In this document: one piece after another, positions 1 to 5,364 of the stretch
Numbering within the stretch: position 1 is the first letter of the stretch
Layout of the letters: each line of letters begins with the position of its first letter
DNA from: Betaproteobacteria bacterium
Lineage (GTDB): Bacteria > Pseudomonadota > Gammaproteobacteria > Burkholderiales > Burkholderiaceae_C
Reading direction: 5' to 3'
Assembly: GCA_009925955.1 (NCBI GenBank)
Contig: RFPX01000097.1
Span: forward strand, 1-5,364
DNA length: 5,364 nt
Notes under the pieces: generated by a model
Databases searched by the model: none
Seen by the model: the letters and a program-made list of their open reading frames with translations, nothing else
What the model was told of the DNA's origin: nothing
Program-made: the position numbers and the translations under genes

Positions 1-5
1 AGGAG
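1..5 (+). promoter_or_regulatory. Shine-Dalgarno of the TonB-dependent receptor gene
   Basis: AGGAG lies 6 nt before the ATG at 12, an ideal ribosome-binding spacing. It supports that ATG as the true start. The promoter and any upstream operator (for example a Fur box) lie outside the window, so regulation of the receptor cannot be judged. Confidence 0.85.
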
Positions 6-11
6 CACTGA

Positions 12-2825
12 ATGCAAAAGAGAACCAAGGTTGCTGCCGGCGTGATGCTGGCCATCGGCACCCTGGCGGCCACGGGCGCGTGGGCGCAAGGCAGCCAGCG
101 CGTGGAGGTCACGGGCTCGTCGATCAAGCGGATCGCCGCCGAAGGCGCTTTGCCCGTCATCACCATCAGCCGTGAGGAAATCGACAAGTCGGGCGCCACC
201 AGCACCCAGGAGTTGATCCAGAACCTTCCCTCCATGCAGGGCTTCGTTTCATCGGCCCAGTCGGTGAATGCGGGCGGTGGCGGCGTCACGACGGCTTCGC
301 TGCGTGACCTGGGCACGGCCTACACCTTGGTGCTGCTCAACGGCCGGCGCGTGGCCCCGTACAACACGGGCTCGTCGGTGAACTTGGAGCAATTGCCCCT
401 GTCGGCGATTGAGCGCATCGAAATCCTGGCCGACGGCGCTTCGGCTCTTTACGGCTCTGACGCCATTGCGGGCGTGGTGAACTTCATCACCAAGTCCAAC
501 ACCACTGCGGGCGGCATCGACATCAAGGTGTCGCGCCCCCAGGCTGCCGGCGGCGACCAAAACAGCGTGAGCTTCTCCAAGGGATTTGGCAGCTTCGACA
601 AGGACGGCTTCAACGTCCTGGTGGGCGCCAGCTTCCAGAAGGACCAGCAAATCAAGGCCTCTGAGCGCGAGTTCTCGAAGACGGGTGTGTTCCCCTTCAG
701 CTACCAGGGCACGAACTACTGGTTCTATCAGACCTCGGGCAACGCCAACCCGCCCAACATCCAGCTCTACAGCGGCGCGGGTTCCCTGTTGGCCAACTTC
801 AGCCCCGGTGCGCTCAACGGCACCAAGTGCGGACCCGACCCGGCCTCGTTCCAGCTGGGCAACACCTGCCGGTTTGACTACGCGGCCACCGTGGAAGCTC
901 AGCCGCAAGCTGAACGCAAGAACTTCTACGGCTCGGGCTCGTTCAAGATTAACAAGGACTTCCGCGCCTTTGCCGAAGCCATGTTCTCTGACGTGGCGCT
1001 GTACGGCCGCTTCGCGCCGCCGGCGCAGCCCTTGTCGATGCCGGTGGGGGGCACCCTGTACAACCGGTACGTGGCACCCTACTTGACCCAGCTGGGCGTG
1101 GCGCCGGGCAGCGTGGCACGCGCAGCCTACGGCATGCGTCTGGTGGATTCCGGCCTGCGCGCCAACGACTACCTCACCAAGGGCAAGCACCTGGTGGTGG
1201 GTGTTGATGGGCAGCTCGCCGGGTTTGATGTGTCCGCCTACTACACGAAGTCGTCCAACGACCTCGACAGCCCTTACGGTGGCGGCTACGTCAGCCGCCT
1301 GAAGATGGACCAGTTGATCGCCAGCGGTGCCTGGGATCCGTTTGCACAGGGTACCGCGGCATCCCGCACCGCGATTGCGCCGGCCATCCTGCGTGATGTC
1401 GACTCGTCGCGCTCCAGCCTGGATGTGTTCTCGCTGCGCGGATCGGGCCCCTTGTTCAAGGCGCCGGCCGGTATGGCCTACGCAGGCCTGGGTGCCGATT
1501 TCACCAAGCAGGGCTATACCTCCAGCCCCAGCCCCATCTCCCAAGGCCCCAACGCCTTCCAGCCCAACTTTGCCGACTTCCCAGTGGGCTCAGGCCAGGG
1601 CTCCTTGCCGTTTGATTCCTCGCGCAAGTCCAAGGGTGCGTTCCTTGAGGTGCAGATCCCGCTGCTCAAGACCCTGGAAGCCACGGCTGCCGTGCGCTAT
1701 GACAGCTACGATGCGGTGCAAAACAGCGCCAACTTCGACGCCGATCTGAACCCGATCAAGGCTGCTGTGCAGGGCAACTCGGCATCCAAGTCGACCTACA
1801 AGTTGGCCTTCCGCTTCCAGCCCACGCAGCAGTTCCTGGTGCGCGGCTCGGTGGGTACCGGTTTCCGCGCTCCCACGCTGTCGCAGATCACCAACCCCTT
1901 GACCGACTATGGTGTGGTGGGCAATCAGTACGACTGCCCCGCCAAGGCACCGGACCCCCTGGCCGCTGGTTGCCGCGTCATTCCCACGCAGTACAAGCTG
2001 CAGTCTGGTGGCAACCCCTTCTCGGGGGCGGGCGGCCTGAAGCCTGAGACATCTGATCAGGCCACCTTGGGATTCCGCTTTGAGCCGAGCAACCAGATCA
2101 CCGCGGGCGTGGACTACTGGTCTGTGAAGATCAAGGACCAGATCACCAGCGTGCCGGAGTCCACGGCGTTCTCGAAGTTCTCGCAGTACCGCGGCCTGTT
2201 CTCGGTCACCACCGAAGCGGCCACCGGCCTGCCCATCCTGACGTTCAACGACGTGCCCTTCAATGCTGCGGTGAACGTGGCCAAGGGTTTCGACTTTGAC
2301 GTCACGCTGCGCAACAAGCTGCCCATTGGCGGGCTGACCACCCAGTGGGTGGCGACCTACCTGACCGAGTCCTACTACGACCTGGGCTTCGGCGCGGGCA
2401 AGGAAGACAGCATGGGCAAGTACGGCAGCAACGGCGCGGTGTCTTTCCGGATGCAGTCACGCCTGAGCAACACGCTGGTGACCGGCCCCCTGGCCCAAAC
2501 CCTGGTGTGGAAGTACCGTCCGGGCTACAAGGACCGCGCGTTTGAGGCTGGCGAGGCCACCGTACGCTTGGTCTCGGCCACTGGCGGCTTCGGCTCGTTC
2601 GTCGACTTCGCGGGCTTGGATGTGCCGGCCTATTCGCTGTTCGACTACCAGGCGCGGTATGCCGTGAACAAGCAGATGACCGTCACCGGCGGTATCCTGA
2701 ACCTGTTCAACAAGAAGCCGCCTCTGACCCTCAAGCTCGACGGCGGCAACATGGTCGGCTTCGACCCGCGCTACCACGACGGCCGCCTGCGCACGTTCTA
2801 CGTGTCGGCGGGCTACAAGTTCTGA
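12..2825 (+). CDS. TonB-dependent outer-membrane receptor, substrate unknown
   Basis: Predicted 22-strand outer-membrane beta-barrel with an N-terminal plug that imports a scarce ligand (siderophore, cobalamin, saccharide or similar) using TonB-ExbB-ExbD energy. Seen: a signal peptide at residues 1-25 (basic start MQKR, hydrophobic core, AWA|Q cleavage site); a TonB-box-like stretch near VEVTG (31-35); a plug at about 45-160 with LLNGRRV (108-114), IERIEIL (133-139) and GSDAIAGVVNFI (148-159); a barrel to the end with GTGFRAPT (615-622), NLFNKKPP (897-904) and a C-terminal RTFYVSAGYKF ending in Phe, the usual BAM recognition signal. The 937-residue length is normal for a large receptor. The only four cysteines form two close pairs (273/286 and 642/654), probably disulfides in extracellular loops. 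No transport, regulatory or catabolic gene flanks it, so the ligand cannot be inferred; it appears to be a single-gene unit. The family call is very secure and the substrate is open. Confidence 0.97.
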   Translation: MQKRTKVAAGVMLAIGTLAATGAWAQGSQRVEVTGSSIKRIAAEGALPVITISREEIDKSGATSTQELIQNLPSMQGFVSSAQSVNAGGGGVTTASLRDLGTAYTLVLLNGRRVAPYNTGSSVNLEQLPLSAIERIEILADGASALYGSDAIAGVVNFITKSNTTAGGIDIKVSRPQAAGGDQNSVSFSKGFGSFDKDGFNVLVGASFQKDQQIKASEREFSKTGVFPFSYQGTNYWFYQTSGNANPPNIQLYSGAGSLLANFSPGALNGTKCGPDPASFQLGNTCRFDYAATVEAQPQAERKNFYGSGSFKINKDFRAFAEAMFSDVALYGRFAPPAQPLSMPVGGTLYNRYVAPYLTQLGVAPGSVARAAYGMRLVDSGLRANDYLTKGKHLVVGVDGQLAGFDVSAYYTKSSNDLDSPYGGGYVSRLKMDQLIASGAWDPFAQGTAASRTAIAPAILRDVDSSRSSLDVFSLRGSGPLFKAPAGMAYAGLGADFTKQGYTSSPSPISQGPNAFQPNFADFPVGSGQGSLPFDSSRKSKGAFLEVQIPLLKTLEATAAVRYDSYDAVQNSANFDADLNPIKAAVQGNSASKSTYKLAFRFQPTQQFLVRGSVGTGFRAPTLSQITNPLTDYGVVGNQYDCPAKAPDPLAAGCRVIPTQYKLQSGGNPFSGAGGLKPETSDQATLGFRFEPSNQITAGVDYWSVKIKDQITSVPESTAFSKFSQYRGLFSVTTEAATGLPILTFNDVPFNAAVNVAKGFDFDVTLRNKLPIGGLTTQWVATYLTESYYDLGFGAGKEDSMGKYGSNGAVSFRMQSRLSNTLVTGPLAQTLVWKYRPGYKDRAFEAGEATVRLVSATGGFGSFVDFAGLDVPAYSLFDYQARYAVNKQMTVTGGILNLFNKKPPLTLKLDGGNMVGFDPRYHDGRLRTFYVSAGYKF

Positions 2826-2848
2826 TCACACGATCGGATCAAGCGCTC

Positions 2849-2876
2849 AAGGGGCTCCTGCGGGAGCCCCTTTTTT
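2849..2876 (+). terminator. Rho-independent terminator after the receptor gene
   Basis: A perfect 10-bp stem, AAGGGGCTCC (2849-2858) and GGAGCCCCTT (2863-2872), closes a TGCG loop. A T run from 2871 to 2876 finishes the signal. It starts 24 bp after the receptor stop. The T tract serves only rightward transcripts: read leftwards the stem is followed by just two T's, so it should be a poor terminator for the converging HAD gene. Confidence 0.94.
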
Positions 2877-2905
2877 GTGGGCCGTTCAACCATGCTTTGG
2901 CCCCA

Positions 2906-3604
2906 TCACGGGGTGAGCACGCCAGACTCAAAGATGTAGTCCACCGACACTGTGGGCTCGGCCTCCACCCGAAGCCCGCCGTACTCGTGCACACGGGCCA
3001 CAAAGCCGGTGCGCAGACCGCACTGGGCCGCAGCAGCCAGGTCATCTGAGTGCGCCGCCACCATCATCACCGCTTCGGGCGCCAGGCCCAGGGCTTCGCA
3101 CGCGCGCCGGTACACCACGGGCTTGGGCTTGTAGTCGCCTGCCAGCTCGGCACCCAGGATGGCATCCCAGTGCCATCCGTTGTGGCGCGCCAGGTCCACC
3201 ATCAGGCTGATGTGGCCGTTGGAGCACGGCGCCAGGCGATAGCGCTCGCGCAGGCGCTTCAGTGCAGGTCCCACATCGGGCCAGGCGTCCAGGCGGTGCC
3301 AGGCCAGGTTCAGCGCTTGCCGCTGGGCCTCTGGTACCTGCGCAGCCGCAGCGCCCAAGCGGTGGAGCACGATGTCCAGGTTGCGGCGGTGCAGGGTGTC
3401 CAGCGTGCAAAAGCGCAGTTGACCGGTTCTGACGGCCTCCATCGCGCCTTGGTACTCGCCGCGCCAGGCGTCTGCAAAGGCCAGCCAGTCGGTCTGCACG
3501 CCGCACGGCTGCAGCACTTGCTGAGCTTGCTGCGCCACGCAGGAGCGCCAGTCCACAAGGGTGCCGAACACATCGAAGATGAGGGCTTGAACGCCAGGAA
3601 TCAC
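2906..3604 (-). CDS. HAD-superfamily hydrolase, 'haloacid dehalogenase type II' group
   Basis: Soluble Rossmann-fold hydrolase using an aspartyl nucleophile. With the GTG start at 3604 it is 232 residues, normal for the group. Motif I is DVFGTL (nucleophile D11, T15); WR (47-48) fits the substrate arginine of L-2-haloacid dehalogenases; motif II is SNG (128-130); motif III is YKPKPVVY (158-165, with K159 and Y165); motif IV is VAAHSDD (182-188). Aligned by eye to the Pseudomonas sp. YL L-DEX enzyme, the residues matching its S175 and N177 are A183 and H185, while D180 is kept as D188. True dehalogenation is therefore doubtful, and a phosphatase or other hydrolase is possible. The start is chosen on a perfect AAGGAG 6 nt upstream; an in-frame TTG at 3649 would add 15 residues without a comparable site. 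It converges on the receptor gene and diverges from the phosphatase gene. Fold is secure; substrate unknown. Confidence 0.92.
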   Translation of the reverse strand: MIPGVQALIFDVFGTLVDWRSCVAQQAQQVLQPCGVQTDWLAFADAWRGEYQGAMEAVRTGQLRFCTLDTLHRRNLDIVLHRLGAAAAQVPEAQRQALNLAWHRLDAWPDVGPALKRLRERYRLAPCSNGHISLMVDLARHNGWHWDAILGAELAGDYKPKPVVYRRACEALGLAPEAVMMVAAHSDDLAAAAQCGLRTGFVARVHEYGGLRVEAEPTVSVDYIFESGVLTP

Positions 3605-3610
3605 CGCCTG

Positions 3611-3616
3611 CTCCTT
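3611..3616 (-). promoter_or_regulatory. Shine-Dalgarno that sets the HAD hydrolase start
   Basis: On the minus strand this reads AAGGAG, followed by a 6-nt spacer and then GTG (3604-3602). The full consensus at ideal spacing decides for the GTG start over the in-frame TTG at 3649. It also places the nucleophile Asp at residue 11, close to its position (10) in characterised L-2-haloacid dehalogenases. Confidence 0.85.
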
Positions 3617-3699
3617 GCAACCCAAAGGTGCTTGCAGCCACAACCCCAAGGCATGAAGTTCGCCTTGGCCTGCGTCGATTGTGGCCTGTCATGAGGCCC

Positions 3700-3727
3700 T
3701 TCGCCCGAGCGCCACAACCGCGACAAT
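3700..3727 (+). promoter_or_regulatory. Candidate promoter of the phosphatase-aat-bpt cluster, probably leaderless
   Basis: GACAAT at 3722-3727 matches the sigma-70 -10 consensus TATAAT at four of six positions. A weak -35 (TTCGCC, 3700-3705; three of six matches) lies 16 bp upstream. Standard -10 to start-site spacing puts transcription start at or within a base or two of the A of the ATG at 3734. There is no Shine-Dalgarno before that ATG, which fits a leaderless mRNA. The rest of the 129-bp divergent region (3605-3733) shows no other clear signal on the plus strand, and I found no convincing promoter for the leftward HAD gene. Based on pattern only. Confidence 0.5.
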
Positions 3728-3733
3728 CAGCCT

Positions 3734-4414
3734 ATGGGAACCCTCTACCTGGTGCGCCACGGGCAAGCCTCCTTCGGCGCCGACGATTACGATCAGCTCA
3801 GTGAACTGGGCCAGCGCCAGTGCCAGGCCCTGGGGCAGGCCTTGGCCCAGCGGGGGCTCGAGCCAGCCGCCGTGCTGCTGGGCACCTTGCGGCGGCACCA
3901 ACAGTCGTGGCAGGCGCTGGCTGCGGGCTTGGGCTGCGGCGCTGCGACCATCGCCACGCAGGCCTGGCCAGGGCTCAACGAGTACGACAGTCTGGCGCTC
4001 TTGCAGGCCATTGGGGGGGAGCCCTTGCCGCCCCACGACAGCCCCGAGGGGTTCAAGGCTCACTTCCGTCGTCTCCGCCAGGCTTTGACCGCATGGATGG
4101 CCGGCGAGATTACGCCCCATGGCATGCCCCGCTATGTCGACTTTCGAGCCGGGGTGCTGCAGGCCCTTTCGCATGCGCAGTCCCATCATGTGGGACAAGC
4201 GGTGCTGGTGGTCAGCAGCGGCGGGCCTATTTCCACGGCGGTGGCGCATGTGCTGGGGGCTGGCGCGCCGGCGGCCATTGATCTGAACATGCGGCTGCGC
4301 AACAGCTCGCTGACCGAGCTGGTGTTCAGTGCCAAGCGAATGGAGCTGTTGGCCTTCAACACGCTGCCGCACCTGGAGGCGCCGGATCGGCGCAGCTGGG
4401 TGAGCTACGCCTGA
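3734..4414 (+). CDS. Histidine phosphatase family protein (phosphoglycerate-mutase-like)
   Basis: A 226-residue cytoplasmic protein of the histidine phosphatase superfamily, in which a phosphohistidine intermediate forms on the RHG histidine. Seen: LVRHGQ (6-11) with catalytic H9 and R8; GTLRRHQQS (50-58), matching the SPLxRAxQT block and supplying R54; LNEYDS (81-86) with the probable acid E83; SSGGPI (161-166) where most members have SHGG, so the second active-site histidine is replaced by S162; and a C-terminal NSSLTEL (190-196) plus FNTLPHL (208-214). The three remaining core residues (R8, H9, R54) are intact, so activity is plausible. Such proteins are often mislabelled phosphoglycerate mutase; the substrate here is unknown. 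The ATG follows a candidate -10 at leaderless spacing and has no Shine-Dalgarno. aat follows after 16 bp, suggesting one transcript. Confidence 0.92.
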   Translation: MGTLYLVRHGQASFGADDYDQLSELGQRQCQALGQALAQRGLEPAAVLLGTLRRHQQSWQALAAGLGCGAATIATQAWPGLNEYDSLALLQAIGGEPLPPHDSPEGFKAHFRRLRQALTAWMAGEITPHGMPRYVDFRAGVLQALSHAQSHHVGQAVLVVSSGGPISTAVAHVLGAGAPAAIDLNMRLRNSSLTELVFSAKRMELLAFNTLPHLEAPDRRSWVSYA

Positions 4415-4430
4415 GCGCAAGCCCCCGCCC

Positions 4431-5243
4431 ATGAAGCCTGCGGCTGCCTTGGTTTGGTTGGAGGGTGATGACCCCTTCCCGCCGGTGGACCAGGCACTGG
4501 GGCCGGGGACCGATCTGCCCGGCTTGTTGGCCGTGGGCGGCGACTTGAGCTTGGCCCGGCTGGAACAGGCCTACCGGCAGGGCATCTTCCCCTGGTACAC
4601 CGAGGGGCAGCCTCTGCTGTGGTGGGCACCCGACCCCCGGATGGTGCTCAAGACGGCGAACTTCAAGCTCTCGAGGTCGCTGTCCAAGACCCTGCGGCGT
4701 TTTTTGGCCGCTGCAGATGGCGCGGTTCGTGTCGATCATGATGTGGAGCGGGTGCTGGCGGCTTGTGCCAGCGCTCCGAGGGACGGCCAACGCGGCACCT
4801 GGATCACGCCCGCCATGCAGCAGGCCTACGCCCGGTGGCACCGCGCTGGGCGGGTTCATTCCTTTGAGGTGTGGCAGGGGGGCGATTTGGTGGGGGGCTT
4901 GTACGGCGTGAACATCGGACACATGTTCTTCGGCGAATCCATGTTCAGCCGCCGCACAGATGCGTCCAAATGGGCCCTGGCCGCGCTGGTGGCCGCCTGC
5001 CGGCGCCGCGGCATCGAGTGGATCGATTGCCAGCAGAACACCGCCCACCTGGCGTCCCTGGGGGCGGCCGAGGTGCCGCGCCATGAGTTCATGCAACACC
5101 TGACCAGGGCCTGTGCCGCACACACCGTCGAGGAATGGTTCTATGATCCGCAAGACTGGACCTTGCTGGGGATTGAGCCTCCTGGTGCAAGGCCCGCAGG
5201 CCCGCAGAGTGGGCTGACCGAGGATTCCCAGGCACAGCCGTGA
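4431..5243 (+). CDS. aat: Leucyl/phenylalanyl-tRNA--protein transferase
   Basis: Cytoplasmic enzyme (EC 2.3.2.6) that moves Leu or Phe from its tRNA to proteins with N-terminal Lys or Arg, creating primary N-degrons for ClpS-ClpAP. Seen in order: [10 protein letters not shown] (31-40), YRQGIFPWY (48-56), WWAPDPR (64-70), TWITPAM (123-129), HSFEVW (143-148), GGLYGV (155-160), FGESMFS (167-173), DCQ (199-201) and HLASLGA (206-212). E169, D199 and Q201 match E. coli E156, D186 and Q188, so the catalytic centre looks intact. At 270 residues it exceeds the 234 of the E. coli enzyme, mainly through a slightly longer N-terminus and a low-complexity Pro/Gly/Gln-rich tail (about 251-270). No clear Shine-Dalgarno precedes the ATG; 16 bp after the phosphatase stop, translation may be coupled. 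Its stop overlaps the bpt start. Identification is near certain. Confidence 0.99.
   Translation: MKPAAALVWLEGDDPFPPVDQALGPGTDLPGLLAVGGDLSLARLEQAYRQGIFPWYTEGQPLLWWAPDPRMVLKTANFKLSRSLSKTLRRFLAAADGAVRVDHDVERVLAACASAPRDGQRGTWITPAMQQAYARWHRAGRVHSFEVWQGGDLVGGLYGVNIGHMFFGESMFSRRTDASKWALAALVAACRRRGIEWIDCQQNTAHLASLGAAEVPRHEFMQHLTRACAAHTVEEWFYDPQDWTLLGIEPPGARPAGPQSGLTEDSQAQP
5191..5206 (+). repeat. 8-bp tandem duplication in the aat 3' end
   Basis: GGCCCGCA occurs twice head to tail inside the low-complexity C-terminal tail of aat (tail residues 251-270). Losing or gaining one copy would shift the frame of the last residues and move the stop away from the bpt start. It may simply be a chance slippage product in a dispensable tail. 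Confidence 0.6.
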
Positions 5244-5364
5244 CCGCGCCCAAAGAACTTCCGCTGGCGTCGCTGCAGTTTTACGCGACCGCCCCATACC
5301 CCTGCAGTTACCTGCCGGGCCGGCAGGCGCGTTCGCAGGTGGCCACCCCCAGCCACCTCATCCA
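5240..5364 (+). CDS. bpt: Aspartate/glutamate leucyltransferase (bacterial ATE family), 5' part only
   Basis: The first 41 complete codons of a gene that runs off the window (family members are about 240-250 residues). Bpt (EC 2.3.2.29) transfers Leu from Leu-tRNA to N-terminal Asp or Glu. It belongs to the same fold family as eukaryotic arginyltransferase ATE1, and many databases label it arginyltransferase. The visible part is the ATE N-terminal domain: [17 protein letters not shown] (residues 12-28), with C22 in the conserved cysteine position, then ARSQVATP (30-37). The GTG start overlaps the aat TGA as GTGA (5240-5243), which suggests translational coupling; only a weak AGG lies upstream (5230-5232). 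The start fits the family N-terminus. The catalytic domain and the second cysteine cluster lie beyond the window. Confidence 0.96.
   Translation, partial: MTAPKELPLASLQFYATAPYPCSYLPGRQARSQVATPSHLI

Noticed and set aside
249..1544. A 431-codon open frame on the minus strand inside the receptor gene
   Set aside because: It lies wholly opposite a well-supported receptor, has no recognisable domain, and is rich in Ala, Gly, Arg, Val and His as expected for an antisense frame of GC-biased DNA.
2824..2840. Three GATC sites within 17 bp, the first overlapping the receptor stop
   Set aside because: Too short and common a motif to support a methylation or protein-binding function here.
2879..2903. 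GGGCC/GGCCC inverted repeat as a terminator for the leftward HAD gene
   Set aside because: Only a 5-bp stem with a 15-nt loop, and no T tract follows on the minus strand.
3678..3683. Minus-strand CACAAT as a -10 for the HAD gene
   Set aside because: No acceptable -35 at 16-18 bp spacing, so it is not distinguishable from chance.
3050..3694. A 214-codon plus-strand frame opposite the HAD gene
   Set aside because: Shadow of the HAD gene. It is rich in Gln, His, Val and Arg and has no coherent domain, whereas the minus-strand frame carries all four HAD motifs.
3689..4432. A 247-codon minus-strand frame opposite the phosphatase
   Set aside because: The plus frame has a full histidine phosphatase motif set, while the minus frame has none and no ribosome-binding site was evident.
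4356..5297. A 313-codon open frame on the minus strand opposite aat
   Set aside because: It overlaps aat completely, shows no family motif, and is explained by third-position G/C bias.
5311..5327. Near-perfect palindrome CCTGCCGG-G-CCGGCAGG early in bpt
   Set aside because: It falls on the conserved Leu-Pro-Gly-Arg-Gln codons, so it is probably a by-product of the protein sequence and GC bias. A hairpin is possible but nothing else supports a regulatory role.

Overview
The window looks like ordinary chromosomal DNA from a high-GC betaproteobacterium, most likely a Burkholderiales member of the Comamonadaceae type. This rests on strong G/C bias at third codon positions, a large TonB-dependent receptor of the kind that is multiplied in this group, a GACAAT-type -10 element placed directly before a start codon, and the adjacent aat-bpt pair. 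The genus cannot be fixed from the sequence alone.

Layout from left to right: (1) a complete 937-residue outer-membrane TonB-dependent receptor on the + strand (12-2825), with its Shine-Dalgarno at the very edge of the window, closed by a strong intrinsic terminator (2849-2876). (2) A convergent HAD-superfamily hydrolase of the 'type II haloacid dehalogenase' group on the - strand (2906-3604). Its start is best placed at a GTG behind a perfect AAGGAG, not at the upstream TTG. (3) A divergent intergenic region of about 130 bp (3605-3733) with a candidate promoter for the rightward genes. Its -10 lies so close to the next ATG that a leaderless transcript is predicted. (4) A rightward gene cluster that runs off the window: a histidine (phosphoglycerate-mutase-like) phosphatase (3734-4414), aat (leucyl/phenylalanyl-tRNA-protein transferase, 4431-5243), and the first 41 codons of bpt (aspartate/glutamate leucyltransferase, from 5240), which overlaps the aat stop by 4 bp.

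The functional core is the aat-bpt pair, the two aminoacyl-tRNA-dependent transferases of the bacterial N-degron pathway. Aat adds Leu/Phe to N-terminal Lys/Arg, and Bpt adds Leu to N-terminal Asp/Glu. Both create destabilising N-termini read by ClpS and degraded by ClpAP. The phosphatase sits 16 bp upstream of aat and is probably co-transcribed with it, but its substrate and any link to proteolysis are unknown. The receptor and the HAD protein look like independent single-gene units.

I found no mobile element, CRISPR array, tRNA/rRNA or broken gene, and nothing that amounts to a clearly new system. The points most worth a second look are non-canonical active-site residues in both small hydrolases, the predicted leaderless start of the phosphatase-aat-bpt cluster, and that cluster's gene content.
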